A DNA stretch of 64,000 nt from Tautonia rosea (GCF_012958305.1 NZ_JABBYO010000006.1:372001-436000), one strand, 5' to 3'. Counted from the first letter of the stretch, positions 53,129 to 62,223 are shown. The notes: generated by a model not told the origin, from the letters alone. Program-made: numbers and translations.

Positions 53129-53911
53129 ATGCTCACGAAGATTCGTCCGATTGCTGTCCGAACCGTGATCGGCTCGATGGGAATGGCCGCCGGGATGGCC
53201 CTGCTGCTGACTGGCTGCGGGTCGGGTTCTGAGAACGGGGCGACGCCGGTCGCATCAGCCCCGGTCGAGACTGAGTCTGCCCCGAATCCGGAGGCCTCGA
53301 CCGCCCGCCGCGCCAACCCGGAAACGCTCCCTCCGCTCGATGACCCGAACATGCCCGCGCCGTTCTTCTTCGACGATTCGGTGACTCCTTCTCGCTTCGA
53401 TTCCTCTGCTTCGGTTGAAGCCCTGACTCCCCCCGCATTGCCTGAATTGCCGCAGTTGCCCCCGCCCAGCGAGCTGGCCCCGAAGGCTCGGGCCGAGGCG
53501 GAGCAGGTGATTGACGGGGTGGTCGGTGGGGTGCGTCAGGCGGTTGGCGCGATGGCGACCGGCGCGGCCAACGAGTTGCGTGGCGAGGTCAATCAGACCG
53601 TCGGCGAGATCCGATCAGAGGTCGAGCTCACAATTGATGAGGTCAAGGGCGAAGCCCGTCAGGCGGCTGATGAGCTGCGCGGCGAGGTCGAGTCGACCCT
53701 TGGCGTGGTCAAGGGGCAGGTCAATCAGAAGGTGGAAGGTGCCCGCCAGGGGGTCCGTCAGGTGGTCGGCGGTGTCCGGGAGCAAGTGACCGGCGAGGCC
53801 CAGCGTGCCCGGGAAGGTCTGCGGCAGTCAGCCCAAGAACTGACGGGTCAATTGCTCAATGATTTGGTCGGCCCGGCCCCCGCCCCGGCTCCCCAGCCTC
53901 AGCAGCCGTGA
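53129..53911 (+). CDS. Lipoprotein with long amphipathic coiled coil
   Basis: The 260-residue lipoprotein has a type II signal peptide with lipobox LLTGC (Cys30). A Pro/Ser-rich linker (PPLDDPNMPAPFFFDDS) is followed from about residue 110 to the end by repeated amphipathic helix: ELRGEVNQTVGEIRSEVELTIDEVKGEARQAADELRGEVESTLGVVKGQVNQ. The motif recurs with roughly 11-14 residue spacing, like apolipoprotein or LEA-type repeats, and would form an extended helix at the membrane surface. ATG 53129 is chosen for the signal peptide and GGGGAG upstream. Confidence 0.75.
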   Translation: MLTKIRPIAVRTVIGSMGMAAGMALLLTGCGSGSENGATPVASAPVETESAPNPEASTARRANPETLPPLDDPNMPAPFFFDDSVTPSRFDSSASVEALTPPALPELPQLPPPSELAPKARAEAEQVIDGVVGGVRQAVGAMATGAANELRGEVNQTVGEIRSEVELTIDEVKGEARQAADELRGEVESTLGVVKGQVNQKVEGARQGVRQVVGGVREQVTGEAQRAREGLRQSAQELTGQLLNDLVGPAPAPAPQPQQP

Positions 53912-54394
53912 TCCGCGATGCGGTGGAACGTCGCTTGCCCGGGAATCGAGGCCGGGCAGGGCGATGCGATGAAGATCGGGGAGCCCTCACCCCGTCCCTC
54001 TCCCCAGCGTGGGGAGAGGGAGCAAGACACACAACCCTCGCCCCTGCTTGCGGGGGAGACGGTGGCCAAGCCGGGTAAGGGGGCTGTCGGTCAAGACGAA
54101 GAGTCCGGCATCTGGGTCTGAGACCTCTCTCCCTGCGGGCGTGGCGAGAGAGAGCCAGATAGGTCATCTGTGCCTTCGATCGCACCGGGGAGGGTTGCCG
54201 AAGGATGGGCGATGGGATGCCGCGATGATCGCACATGTCACCACTCAAGCGGCCTGAGGGTTCATGAGGGGGGGCCGACTCGCCGTCGATTCGCCGGACA
54301 CGCTCTGTATTCGGTATGATTGCTGCGGTGGACTTTGACCGATCCTCGACCGTTCCGCCTCGGAAGGGGCTCGATCTCCAAGGAGTCTGAATCC
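53912..54394. other. 483-bp intergenic region with repeat hairpins
   Basis: It contains the CCCTCTCCCC/GGGGAGAGGG hairpin and further CT/GA-rich inverted repeats around 54125-54155 (listed separately). The open frames have no recognisable product. It separates the lipoprotein gene from the AsmA-like gene, both on the plus strand. Confidence 0.5.
53996..54090. repeat. Dispersed palindromic repeat (CCCTCTCCCC type)
   Basis: A perfect 10-bp stem, CCCTCTCCCC (53996-54005) and GGGGAGAGGG (54011-54020), with loop AGCGT, is followed by GGGGGAGACGGTGGCCAAGC and GGGTAAGGGGGC, matching the trailing block of the copy at 24940. A third, weaker CTCTCTCC/GAGAGAG copy is near 54126-54155. Position after genes suggests an intergenic repeat family with incidental terminator activity. 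Confidence 0.65.
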
Positions 54395-57300
54395 GTGTCA
54401 CAAACGCCCCAGAGCCCCCGCCCTCGGTGGAGGCGTCGTCTGCGATGGATCGCGGTGGTTGGATTGGTTGTACTGATCGGTGGCATCGTGGGCCTGCCGT
54501 GGTTGATCGGGACTCCGATCGTGCGACGTGCAATCGTCGCGCAGGTCAATGTCATGTATGCTCCGACCGTGATCGAGCTGGAGGGGGTTTCCGTTTCGTG
54601 GAGCAACCCGGTTCGGCTCAGGGGCGTGGTGCTTCGCGACGGCAACGGCAAGGCGGTCGTCACCAGCCCGACGGCGACGCTCGATCGGTCGCTCTGGCAG
54701 TTGGCGACAATGCAGCCGGACTTCGGCACCCTGACCTTGCACGGAGCCGCGGTGGATATCGAACGTCGGGCCGACGGGTCGATTGACCTGGCCGAGGCGC
54801 TCGAGCCGATTCTGGCCGGTGGCGACGACGATGATGAAACTTTAGGGGACGACGAAGGCCCGTCCACGCGGTTTACCCTGGCGATCGACGCCGGAACCCT
54901 GAAACTGACCAGCCCTGAACTGGCCGCGCCCGTCACAGCCGATCGGCTCGACATGACGTTGGTTTGCTTGCCTGCCCCTTTGAGCTGGGAGATCGCGCTG
55001 ACCAATCCCGATGCCCGGAGCCTGGCGGTCTCGGGGCACTATGATGCTCGGAATCCGGAAGCGGCCGAGGCGGTCGTGGCGATTGCCGGATCGCGCTGGC
55101 CTCTGGCGGTCGAGCAGGCGGGAGTCGTGGCCGAAGGGATTTTCGGGGGAGAGGTTGGCGTACGGATGGTCGGGACGGACTTGCAACTGACCGGGGACAC
55201 GGTCTTGACCAACGTTTCGGCCGGAGGGCCGACGCTCAAGGGTGATCAACCGGAGTTTGATCGGATCGAGGCTGCCTGGGATCTTGATCTGGAAGCCGAA
55301 GGCGTGGCCATTCGACAGCTTGACCTGAAGGCACCCGTTGTGACCGTTGGACTTGACCCGGATGGGCCGGAAGGTGGGTCGAAGTGGGTCGGCCGGGTCG
55401 ATCTGGCTGCCCTGGCGACGCAAATGCCGAACACACTCGCCTTGCGAGAGGGCTTGACCCTGGAGCAAGGGGCGGTCGATGTGGTGGCAATCCTCGGGCC
55501 GGAGGGGGAGGATGGTGCCTCACCCGCCGAGGTCACGGCCCGGATTGCCGAGCTCTCTGCCCGGGAAGGGACGCGGGTGGTGGCGATGGACGAGCCGATC
55601 ACCGTGTCGGCTCGGCTTCAGCAGGGTACAGGCGCTGCGGTCGAGGTCGAGACGATTACGGTTGTCTCAAGCTTCCTGAATGCCGAAGGGCAGGGGGACC
55701 TGGACCAGGGAGTCACGTTCGGCGGTGCCATCGACCTGAATGCGCTCGATACCCAACTGCGTCAATGGGTGGATCTGGGAGCGGTGGCGTTGGGGGGCTC
55801 GGGCCGGTTCGGTGGCGATTACCGGCGCGATGAGGCGGGCAGTTCCTACACGGCTCGCCTGGCGGTCGAAGGCCAGGCGTTGCGGGTCGCCGGCGTGACC
55901 GAGGAACCGATCGTTCGGGAAGCGGCCCGGTTTGACCTGATTGTACAAGGCCCGGCCGCGACTCCAGGGTTGCCGACCGGGTGGAACCGGGTGCATGCCG
56001 CCGCAAAGACCGAAGGCGTTGATGCGGTGGTGGACGTCTCGCCGACCGAGGACGCGCTGGCCGTTCGCGGGCGACTGGCGATGGATGAGGCGGCTCCAGA
56101 GGAAGGAGACCCGGTGGTCGATCCGCCGTCCCTGGCCTTCGATGCCGTCTACCGATCCTCCGACGACCGGCTCGATCTGGCCGAACTTCTGGTCGAACAC
56201 GCGATGGGACGAGTGCGGGCCTCGGGACGGATCGACGCGGTCTCGACGGCTCGGGTGGCGTCGCTCACGGGGGCGTTCGAGCCGGATTGGGAGGCCATCA
56301 GCCATCGTGTGGCCGAGGCAACCGAGCCGCAGGCCCGACTGGTCGGGACCCCTCGGCCGTTCCGCCTGAATGGTCCGCTGTCGGGTGGCTCAACGAAGGA
56401 GATCCTCAACGGAATCGACGCCGAATTGGGTGTGGATTTGACCGAGGCGGTGGTTTTCGGCTTGCAGGTCGGGCCGGCTCCGTTACTGGTTCGGGTCGAT
56501 CGAGGGGAGATCCTGATTGATCCGATCGCGACGACGCTCAACGGTGGTCAACTCGTGGTGACACCGGCGGTCGATCTGGGAGAGGACGGCTCGATGATCC
56601 TGACGATTGCCGAGGGCTCGGGGATCGACCAGATTGAGATCACCGATGACGTTTCCCGGCGGGTGCTTGCCTACATTGCTCCGGTGCTTCGCGAAGCGAC
56701 GCAGGTCGACGGACGGCTCTCGGCCAGGGTCGATCAGTTGCGTGTGCCACTGGCTGGGCCGACACCAGAGGACGGTGGGGCCGAGGTCGAAATGGCGGCT
56801 CGGGTTGCCTTCCAGCAAGTGACGTATGGTCCTGGCCCGATGATGCAGAAAATTCTGGGCCTCTCGGGCCTCTCGCAGCAGGACGTGCCGAACCTGACGA
56901 TCAATCAGGTGGTGGACGTGGCGATTGCCGAGGGCCGGGTGCATCAGAGCGGCCTGGAGATTGTGGCGGCCGAAGGGGTGGCTCTGCAATTTGAAGGGTC
57001 GGTCGGGCTCGATCAGACCCTGGCGATGCGCGTGGGCGTGCCCTTGAGCGAGCGATTGCTCGGAGGTCAGCAGGTCCTGAACGACGTGCTGGGAGGAACC
57101 CGCGTCGGCGTGCCGATCGGCGGGACGCTTGGCCAGCCGCGACTGGACCAGGAGGCCTTCCGGATCGGGCTTCGCCAGCAGGGAGGCCGATTGATCGGCC
57201 GAGGAGCGGCCGTGGGGGCCGGTCAGTTGCTTCGCATGCTCGGTGATGAGGACGGTCGATCCGGCAATGACCAGGAAGGCCCCGTCAACCCACCTCAGGT

Positions 57301-57397
57301 GGCTCCTCCGGCGGAAGATCTGCTGCGCGACGTTGGACGAGGCTTGCTCCGCGACGTGATCGGCGGGGGATCAGGTCGAAAGGACGAGCAACCCTGA
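54395..57397 (+). CDS. AsmA-like / DUF748 giant envelope protein
   Basis: This 1,000-residue protein has a basic N-terminus followed by one membrane helix (LRWIAVVGLVVLIGGIVGLPWLIGTP). AsmA-type motifs follow: VLRDGNGKAVVTSPTATLDRSLWQLA and LTLHGAAVDIERRADGSIDLAEAL, then long beta-rich segments. Near the C-terminus come LGQPRLDQEAFRIGLRQQGGRLIGRG-type sequence and a hydrophilic tail. Such proteins are now thought to bridge the envelope and carry lipids. GTG 54395 is chosen because AAGGAG lies nine bases upstream. A large convergent hairpin follows the stop. Confidence 0.8.
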   Translation: MSQTPQSPRPRWRRRLRWIAVVGLVVLIGGIVGLPWLIGTPIVRRAIVAQVNVMYAPTVIELEGVSVSWSNPVRLRGVVLRDGNGKAVVTSPTATLDRSLWQLATMQPDFGTLTLHGAAVDIERRADGSIDLAEALEPILAGGDDDDETLGDDEGPSTRFTLAIDAGTLKLTSPELAAPVTADRLDMTLVCLPAPLSWEIALTNPDARSLAVSGHYDARNPEAAEAVVAIAGSRWPLAVEQAGVVAEGIFGGEVGVRMVGTDLQLTGDTVLTNVSAGGPTLKGDQPEFDRIEAAWDLDLEAEGVAIRQLDLKAPVVTVGLDPDGPEGGSKWVGRVDLAALATQMPNTLALREGLTLEQGAVDVVAILGPEGEDGASPAEVTARIAELSAREGTRVVAMDEPITVSARLQQGTGAAVEVETITVVSSFLNAEGQGDLDQGVTFGGAIDLNALDTQLRQWVDLGAVALGGSGRFGGDYRRDEAGSSYTARLAVEGQALRVAGVTEEPIVREAARFDLIVQGPAATPGLPTGWNRVHAAAKTEGVDAVVDVSPTEDALAVRGRLAMDEAAPEEGDPVVDPPSLAFDAVYRSSDDRLDLAELLVEHAMGRVRASGRIDAVSTARVASLTGAFEPDWEAISHRVAEATEPQARLVGTPRPFRLNGPLSGGSTKEILNGIDAELGVDLTEAVVFGLQVGPAPLLVRVDRGEILIDPIATTLNGGQLVVTPAVDLGEDGSMILTIAEGSGIDQIEITDDVSRRVLAYIAPVLREATQVDGRLSARVDQLRVPLAGPTPEDGGAEVEMAARVAFQQVTYGPGPMMQKILGLSGLSQQDVPNLTINQVVDVAIAEGRVHQSGLEIVAAEGVALQFEGSVGLDQTLAMRVGVPLSERLLGGQQVLNDVLGGTRVGVPIGGTLGQPRLDQEAFRIGLRQQGGRLIGRGAAVGAGQLLRMLGDEDGRSGNDQEGPVNPPQVAPPAEDLLRDVGRGLLRDVIGGGSGRKDEQP

Positions 57398-57439
57398 TCG
57401 ACGCAACACGGAAAATTTGCAACGCTGGGATCAACACGT

Positions 57440-57498
57440 AACCAGGCGTCGCGAACACCCGGGGAATTTGTGCCGGGTTGCGTTCGAGACGCCTGGTT
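57440..57498. terminator. Bidirectional hairpin between asmA-like and dps genes
   Basis: A 59-base inverted repeat: AACCAGGCGTC (57440-57450) pairs with GACGCCTGGTT (57488-57498), with GCGAAC/GTTCG and CCCGG/CCGGG inside, around a short AT-rich loop. It sits in the gap between the plus-strand AsmA-like gene and the minus-strand dps gene, well placed to terminate both. Confidence 0.7.
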
Positions 57499-57562
57499 GC
57501 TTGGAAGCGGTTGCGGCGCAGGAGGCCGACCCGTTCGGTGAACGGGTCGAATCATCGAATGG

Positions 57563-58069
57563 TCAATCATTGCCCTGGAGATGGGCTTCGAAGAACCAAA
57601 GGCGCTTGTCGACCAACCGACTGATTTCGGTGAACAGGTCGGCGGTATCCTTGTCGCGGAGTTCCTCGGCCTGGTCGATCGCGGCCCGGACGCTGTTGGC
57701 GTAAATGCCGATGCGCTCGACAAGGGCATGGACGTGATCGATTGCATCGACCAGGTCGTTCGGATATTCCGGAAGGCTGGTCGATTCGGCCGCCATGCGG
57801 AGGGTTCCTGAAACGTGTCCGCCAAGGGCAGTGGCTCGCTCGGCAATCTCGTCGATGAAGGGAATCAGTTCGCCGGCGAAGGTGTCGGTCAATTCGTGGA
57901 TCGAGTAGAAGTTGCGGCCCTTGACGTTCCAGTGGGCGTGTTTCACCTGGGTGTACAGATCCATCGAATCGGCAACGTGCTGGTTAAGGAGATCGACCAG
58001 CTTCTCGCGTTGTTCGGTGGGTAAATCGACTCGAGTCCGGAACATGCGGTGGGTCTGACTGGTCGCCAT
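57563..58069 (-). CDS. dps: Dps-family DNA starvation/ferritin-like protein
   Basis: The 168-residue protein forms a ferritin-like dodecamer that binds DNA and oxidises iron. The ferroxidase signature is HAHWNVKGRNFYSIHE followed by DEIAERATALGG, as in Dps. Residues downstream (PEYPNDLVDAIDHVHALVERI, then FEAHLQ at the end) also fit. ATG 58069 matches the family start; the frame is open to 58261. AAGGA lies about 10 bases upstream. It is monocistronic. Confidence 0.92.
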   Translation of the reverse strand: MATSQTHRMFRTRVDLPTEQREKLVDLLNQHVADSMDLYTQVKHAHWNVKGRNFYSIHELTDTFAGELIPFIDEIAERATALGGHVSGTLRMAAESTSLPEYPNDLVDAIDHVHALVERIGIYANSVRAAIDQAEELRDKDTADLFTEISRLVDKRLWFFEAHLQGND

Positions 58070-58625
58070 AACGTTCAGGTCCTTCAAGGAACGAGCCACA
58101 GGGCGGAGTGGCCTCCGGGGAGACGCGGTCGCCGCGCATCGGGGCCACGCGAGTGACACAATGCTGGGGAAAAAAGAGAGGGGGCGATTGAGTCCAGGTC
58201 GTGTCGGTTTAGGACCTCGACCATCCGGGATTTCTCGCACCTCGGGAGTCTCATTGGGCAACTCTCATGCCAGTGGTGTGAGAGGTGGTCGAGTCGGGAG
58301 AATTGAGGTGGAAACGCTGCCGGATGGGCGGGCCGATCCGCTGAAATTGTCGCAGCTTAGGGCAATGCAGCGGTGCTTGACATGGCCGAGCCGGTTTTTC
58401 TAGGATGTCGCACTTCGCAACGCCTCGACGACGCCATCCGGTGCGGTCTGGACCATTGCTCTTGAGCACACCCAACCGGAATGCGCGATACCGGCCCGGT
58501 CGAGCCGGACGAGCACGGATCGGATTCGGAGCCCTTGGGACGGATGGGCCGAGCTCCGGCTGGGGCGTTCTTTTCCGACGGATCGGAAGCGGATTCTGTC
58601 GCTTCCTTGCTGGAGTGGATCACCG
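58070..58625. other. 556-bp intergenic region upstream of the fatty acid cluster
   Basis: It separates dps (minus) from plsX (plus) and contains a near-consensus promoter for plsX (listed separately). In many bacteria rpmF (ribosomal protein L32) lies just upstream of plsX; no L32-like frame is present here. Confidence 0.5.
58377..58406 (+). promoter_or_regulatory. Sigma-70 promoter of plsX-fab operon
   Basis: A consensus -35 TTGACA (58377-58382) and TAGGAT (58401-58406) are separated by 18 bases, with TTTTTC just before the -10. The transcript would start near 58413 and lead into plsX after about 210 bases. Confidence 0.6.
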
Positions 58626-59687
58626 ATGCGGATCGTGCTGGACGCGATGGGGGGGGACCTGGCTCCCGGGCCGATCGTTGAGGGAGCAGTTGAGGCCGTT
58701 CGAGGAGAGCCTGGCCTGACGGTGGTCCTGGTCGGAGACGAGGCCCGCGTGGCGGCGGAACTGGCCCATTACCCCGATGCCCCCCGCGATCGCTTGCCGA
58801 TCGTTCATGCCTCGGAAGTCATTGGCATGGATGAGAAGCCGGTCGAAGCCCTGCGAAAGAAACGCGACAATTCCATCTCCAAGAGCTGGGCCTTGATGTC
58901 CGCCGGAGAGGTGGGCGGAATCGTTTCGGCGGGAAGTACTGGCGCGATGGTCGCCTCGGCCCTGTTCAACGCCAAGATGTTCCTCCCCGGCGTTCGACGG
59001 CCGGGGATCGCCGCGATTTTCCCCTCGCACCACGGGCCGGTGGTGATTGTGGACGTGGGGGCGAACATGAACGCCCGGCCTGAAGATCTTTATCAATACG
59101 GCGTGATGGGAGCGGTGTACGCGGAGCAGATTCTTGGGGTCGATAAGCCCCATATTGGTTTGCTCAACGTCGGCAGCGAGGAGGCGAAGGGGACCGAGCT
59201 GACCCGAGCCACCGCTGCCTTGTTCCGCGCGAGTCAGATGTCGAACCGCTTCCGAGGCAACATCGAAGGGCGAGACATTTACGAAGGGGACGCCCGCGTG
59301 GTCGTCTGTGAGGGGTTTGTGGGCAATGTCTTGCTCAAGGCGGGCGAGGGGGCGGTCGAGTTCCTCTTTTCGGAGCTGAAGCAGGAGATTGCCCGCTTGC
59401 TGCCCGAGATTCCCGAGGAGGCCGGCGGCAAGATTATTACCTCGCTCCGGGGTCTGAAGCGACGCTACGAATACCACGAGTACGGCGGCGGCCCGCTGCT
59501 GGGTATCCGAGGCTCGTGCATCATCTGCCACGGTTCGAGCGACGCCCGAGCCATCAAGAACGCCCTGCGGGTTGCCTCGACTCTGGCCACCGATCAGGTC
59601 AACGACCAGATTATCCGAGAGCTGGAAGCCGCCCCGAAGATCGAGGAAGTCGCGCCGCCGAAGGCCGAAGGGGACGTGGCCCCGTAA
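58626..59687 (+). CDS. plsX: Phosphate acyltransferase PlsX
   Basis: The 353-residue protein makes acyl-phosphate from acyl-ACP for phospholipid synthesis. It begins RIVLDAMGGDLAPGPIVEGAVEAV, and contains SAGSTGAMVASALF, the GRRPGIAAIFPS-like VRRPGIAAIFPS and VDVGANMNARPEDLYQYGVMG, all conserved. The C-terminal GLKRRYEYHEYGGGPLLGIRGSCIICHGSSDARAIKNA is also typical, with a short Pro/Glu tail. It is the first gene of the fatty acid synthesis cluster and is 63 bases from fabD. Confidence 0.96.
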   Translation: MRIVLDAMGGDLAPGPIVEGAVEAVRGEPGLTVVLVGDEARVAAELAHYPDAPRDRLPIVHASEVIGMDEKPVEALRKKRDNSISKSWALMSAGEVGGIVSAGSTGAMVASALFNAKMFLPGVRRPGIAAIFPSHHGPVVIVDVGANMNARPEDLYQYGVMGAVYAEQILGVDKPHIGLLNVGSEEAKGTELTRATAALFRASQMSNRFRGNIEGRDIYEGDARVVVCEGFVGNVLLKAGEGAVEFLFSELKQEIARLLPEIPEEAGGKIITSLRGLKRRYEYHEYGGGPLLGIRGSCIICHGSSDARAIKNALRVASTLATDQVNDQIIRELEAAPKIEEVAPPKAEGDVAP

Positions 59688-59750
59688 CCTCGAGCGATCG
59701 GATCGAATGCCCTGGATTGATCGACACCCCGAACACGGACGAATGCACTG

Positions 59751-60668
59751 ATGAAGGTCGCGTTTCTGTTCCCCGGCCAGGGCGCCCAGGCGGTCGGTAT
59801 GGGCAAGGAGCTGTACGAGGAGGTTCCGGCGGCTCGCGAGCTGTTTGATCGGGCCGATGCGATTCTCGGATTTCCGCTGTCGAAACTCTGTTTCGAGGGG
59901 CCGGCCGAGGCGTTGGAGGCCACTGACGTCAGCCAGCCGGCGATCTTTGTGGCAAGCCTGGCGGCCCTGGAAGACCTGAAGGCGAGGGAGCCGGATCTGG
60001 TTGCCTCGGTGGCCGGGGCGGCGGGCCTGAGCCTGGGAGAGTACACGGCCCTCGTCTTTGCCGGGGCGCTCGACTTTGAGGCCGGCTTGCGGACGGTTCG
60101 ACGCCGGGGAGAGGCGATGCAGGCGGCCTCGAACGCCTCGCCGAGCGGGATGACCAGCGTGCTCGGCCTGGATGAGGCGAAGGTCGATGAACTCATCGCC
60201 CGCGTGGCGACGATCGGTGGCGGAACAATCTGGAAGGCGAACATGCTTTGCCCGGGAAACATCGTCGTCTCGGGGTCGAAAGAGGCGCTGACGCACGTCG
60301 AGCCGATCGCCACCGAGCTGGGGGCGATGAAGGTCATCCCCCTGGCCGTCGCTGGAGCCTTTCACACCGACCTGATGAAGCCTGCTGATGCGCAACTGGC
60401 CGAGGTGCTGGCGTTGGCGGATCTGAAGCCTCCGCGGATTCCGGTTTACTCGAACGTGACGGCCGGTCCGCATGGTGACGACCCGGATGCAATCCGCCAG
60501 ACGCTCGCCACGCAGGTGACGCGGGGGGTCTTGTGGGAAGCCTCGATGCGACGGATGCTCGACGACGGGTTCGACACCTTTTATGAGATCGGGCCGGGCC
60601 GGGTCTTGACCGGGCTGTTGAAGCGGATCAATCGCAAGGTTCCCTGCACGAGCGTGCCGGCTCGGTGA
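59751..60668 (+). CDS. fabD: Malonyl CoA-acyl carrier protein transacylase FabD
   Basis: The 305-residue enzyme loads malonyl groups onto ACP. The N-terminus FLFPGQGAQAVGMG is canonical. The nucleophile elbow is GLSLGEY with Ser94; the common form is GHSLGE, so the residue before Ser is Leu rather than His. The catalytic His is in VAGAFHTDLM, near residue 203, and the C-terminal FYEIGPGRVLTGLLKRI is conserved. It lies between plsX and fabG, as usual for fab operons. Confidence 0.95.
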   Translation: MKVAFLFPGQGAQAVGMGKELYEEVPAARELFDRADAILGFPLSKLCFEGPAEALEATDVSQPAIFVASLAALEDLKAREPDLVASVAGAAGLSLGEYTALVFAGALDFEAGLRTVRRRGEAMQAASNASPSGMTSVLGLDEAKVDELIARVATIGGGTIWKANMLCPGNIVVSGSKEALTHVEPIATELGAMKVIPLAVAGAFHTDLMKPADAQLAEVLALADLKPPRIPVYSNVTAGPHGDDPDAIRQTLATQVTRGVLWEASMRRMLDDGFDTFYEIGPGRVLTGLLKRINRKVPCTSVPAR

Positions 60669-60856
60669 GGCGATGGGCCGATTCGTCCGGCGTGCAAACG
60701 GTTTGCGGAGAGGCTCCGGGGCGGACAAGGCCGGGTTCTTACCGCTGAATTGGCCTTGATCGGCCGCAATCGGGGGGGATATAACCGCTCGAATTGCCCG
60801 AGCGAACGGTTTGGGCACTCGATCGAACCCTGGCCGCGTGAAGGATCTTCAGCATC

Positions 60857-61633
60857 ATGCCCGCCGACGCGATTCCGCATTCTGGTTGTACAGTCGAATT
60901 GTCGGGTCAGGTGGCCCTGGTGACGGGAGCCTCGCGAGGGATTGGCCGCGCGATCGCGGAACGGCTGGCGTCCTGTGGGGCCACCGTGGCCGTGGTGGCA
61001 CGATCGGTCGAGGGGCTCGCAGGAACCCTTGAGGCGATTCGATCGGCCGGCGGCACGGCCGAGGCCTTTGCCGGCAGCGTTGCCAGCTCTGAGGACGTGA
61101 ACCGGATCGTGAGCGAGGTCGAGGCGAAATTCGAGAAGGTTCATGTCCTGGTCAACAATGCCGGGATCACGAAAGACGGCCTGATGCTCCGGATGGAGGA
61201 TGAGGCGTTCCGCGACGTGCTGGAAACCAACCTGTTCGGGGCCTTTTACTTCACCCGGGCCGTGGGAGCGTTGATGATGCGCCAGCGTTACGGGCGGATT
61301 GTCAATATCTCCAGCGTGGCCGGACTGATGGGGAACCCGGGCCAGGCGAACTACTCGGCCAGCAAGGCCGGTCTGATCGGGTTTACCCGGACAGTGGCCC
61401 GGGAGCTGGCGACGAGGAACATTACCGTCAATGCCGTGGCCCCCGGCTTTATCGAGACGGACATGACCGACGTCTTGCCCGACAAGGTCAAGGACGCGGT
61501 CAAGGATCACGTCCCGATGAAAAAGTTCGGCCAGGTGGACGATATTGCCGATCTGGTCTGTTATCTTTCCGGTCCCGGAGCACGCTACCTGACCGGTCAG
61601 GTCATTGCCGTCGATGGCGGAATGACCGCCTGA
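60857..61633 (+). CDS. fabG: 3-oxoacyl-ACP reductase FabG
   Basis: The 258-residue SDR reduces beta-ketoacyl-ACP with NADPH. The cofactor motif TGASRGIG is at 23-30, NNAG at 100-103, and catalytic Ser153, Tyr166 and Lys170 (YSASK). The C-terminal RYLTGQVIAVDGGM is typical of FabG. About ten residues longer at the N-terminus than E. coli FabG; the Shine-Dalgarno is weak (AAGGA). It lies 188 bases after fabD and 356 bases before acpP. Confidence 0.95.
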   Translation: MPADAIPHSGCTVELSGQVALVTGASRGIGRAIAERLASCGATVAVVARSVEGLAGTLEAIRSAGGTAEAFAGSVASSEDVNRIVSEVEAKFEKVHVLVNNAGITKDGLMLRMEDEAFRDVLETNLFGAFYFTRAVGALMMRQRYGRIVNISSVAGLMGNPGQANYSASKAGLIGFTRTVARELATRNITVNAVAPGFIETDMTDVLPDKVKDAVKDHVPMKKFGQVDDIADLVCYLSGPGARYLTGQVIAVDGGMTA

Positions 61634-61989
61634 TGGGACGCGTTGAGCGATCGAACCCGACCCGAGCCTGACCGCGAGGGTCGGTCGTCGCATCGGCAGT
61701 CTGGACAATCCGGGGGCGGGCTGATAAGGTGTTGCCCTCGGGGTCTTGATCGACCCGAATGTCGGCCGGCCATGTGCCTCCGATCGGTGGACGGAGGCCC
61801 TTTCGGACAAGGACTGACGATCCAGCGGCACGCATGAGAATGCCTGCCAGGATCGGGCCGGTTCACCCCACCATCCGCATTTGCATCGCACTCATTCTGT
61901 AATCTGACCCGCCGGCATCCGGGCCGCTGCCGATCGTCCACGGACGGGCGGGGGCCGGCCGTTGCCCCCGTGACCAAGGAGGTCCGCCC
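61634..61989. other. 356-bp fabG-acpP spacer with a hairpin
   Basis: A GCCTCCG (61776-61782) / CGGAGGC (61792-61798) hairpin, followed by CCCTTTCGG, could partly end the fabG transcript and leave acpP with its own promoter. No convincing hexamer pair was found. Just before acpP is a very strong AAGGAGG ribosome site. Confidence 0.5.
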
Positions 61990-62223
61990 GTGTCGATCGA
62001 AGAACGTGTCGTGGAGATCGTCAGCGAGCAAATGGGCGTCGCCAAGGACCAGATCACTCGCGAGACCGAGTTCATCAAGGACCTGGGCGCCGACTCGCTG
62101 GACACCGTCGAACTGGTGATGGAATTCGAAGAAGAGTTCGACATCCAAATTCCAGACGAGGAAGCCGAGAAGATCCAGACCGTCGGCCAGGCGGTGGATT
62201 ACATCCAGGAACATAGTAAGTAA
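61990..62223 (+). CDS. acpP: Acyl carrier protein
   Basis: The 77-residue ACP carries the growing acyl chain on a 4'-phosphopantetheine arm at Ser36 in the [18 protein letters not shown] motif. The protein is acidic and ends [13 protein letters not shown]. It has a GTG start with AAGGAGG closely upstream, consistent with high expression. It is followed by fabF after 97 bases. Confidence 0.97.
   Translation: MSIEERVVEIVSEQMGVAKDQITRETEFIKDLGADSLDTVELVMEFEEEFDIQIPDEEAEKIQTVGQAVDYIQEHSK

Noticed and set aside
58262-58625. rpmF (ribosomal protein L32) expected upstream of plsX
   Set aside because: No small basic frame with the paired Cys motifs of L32 was found on either strand.
58620-60818. 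A 732-codon open frame antisense to plsX and fabD
   Set aside because: The plus-strand genes are certain, and the antisense frame is a GC-bias artefact with His/Arg-rich low-complexity product.
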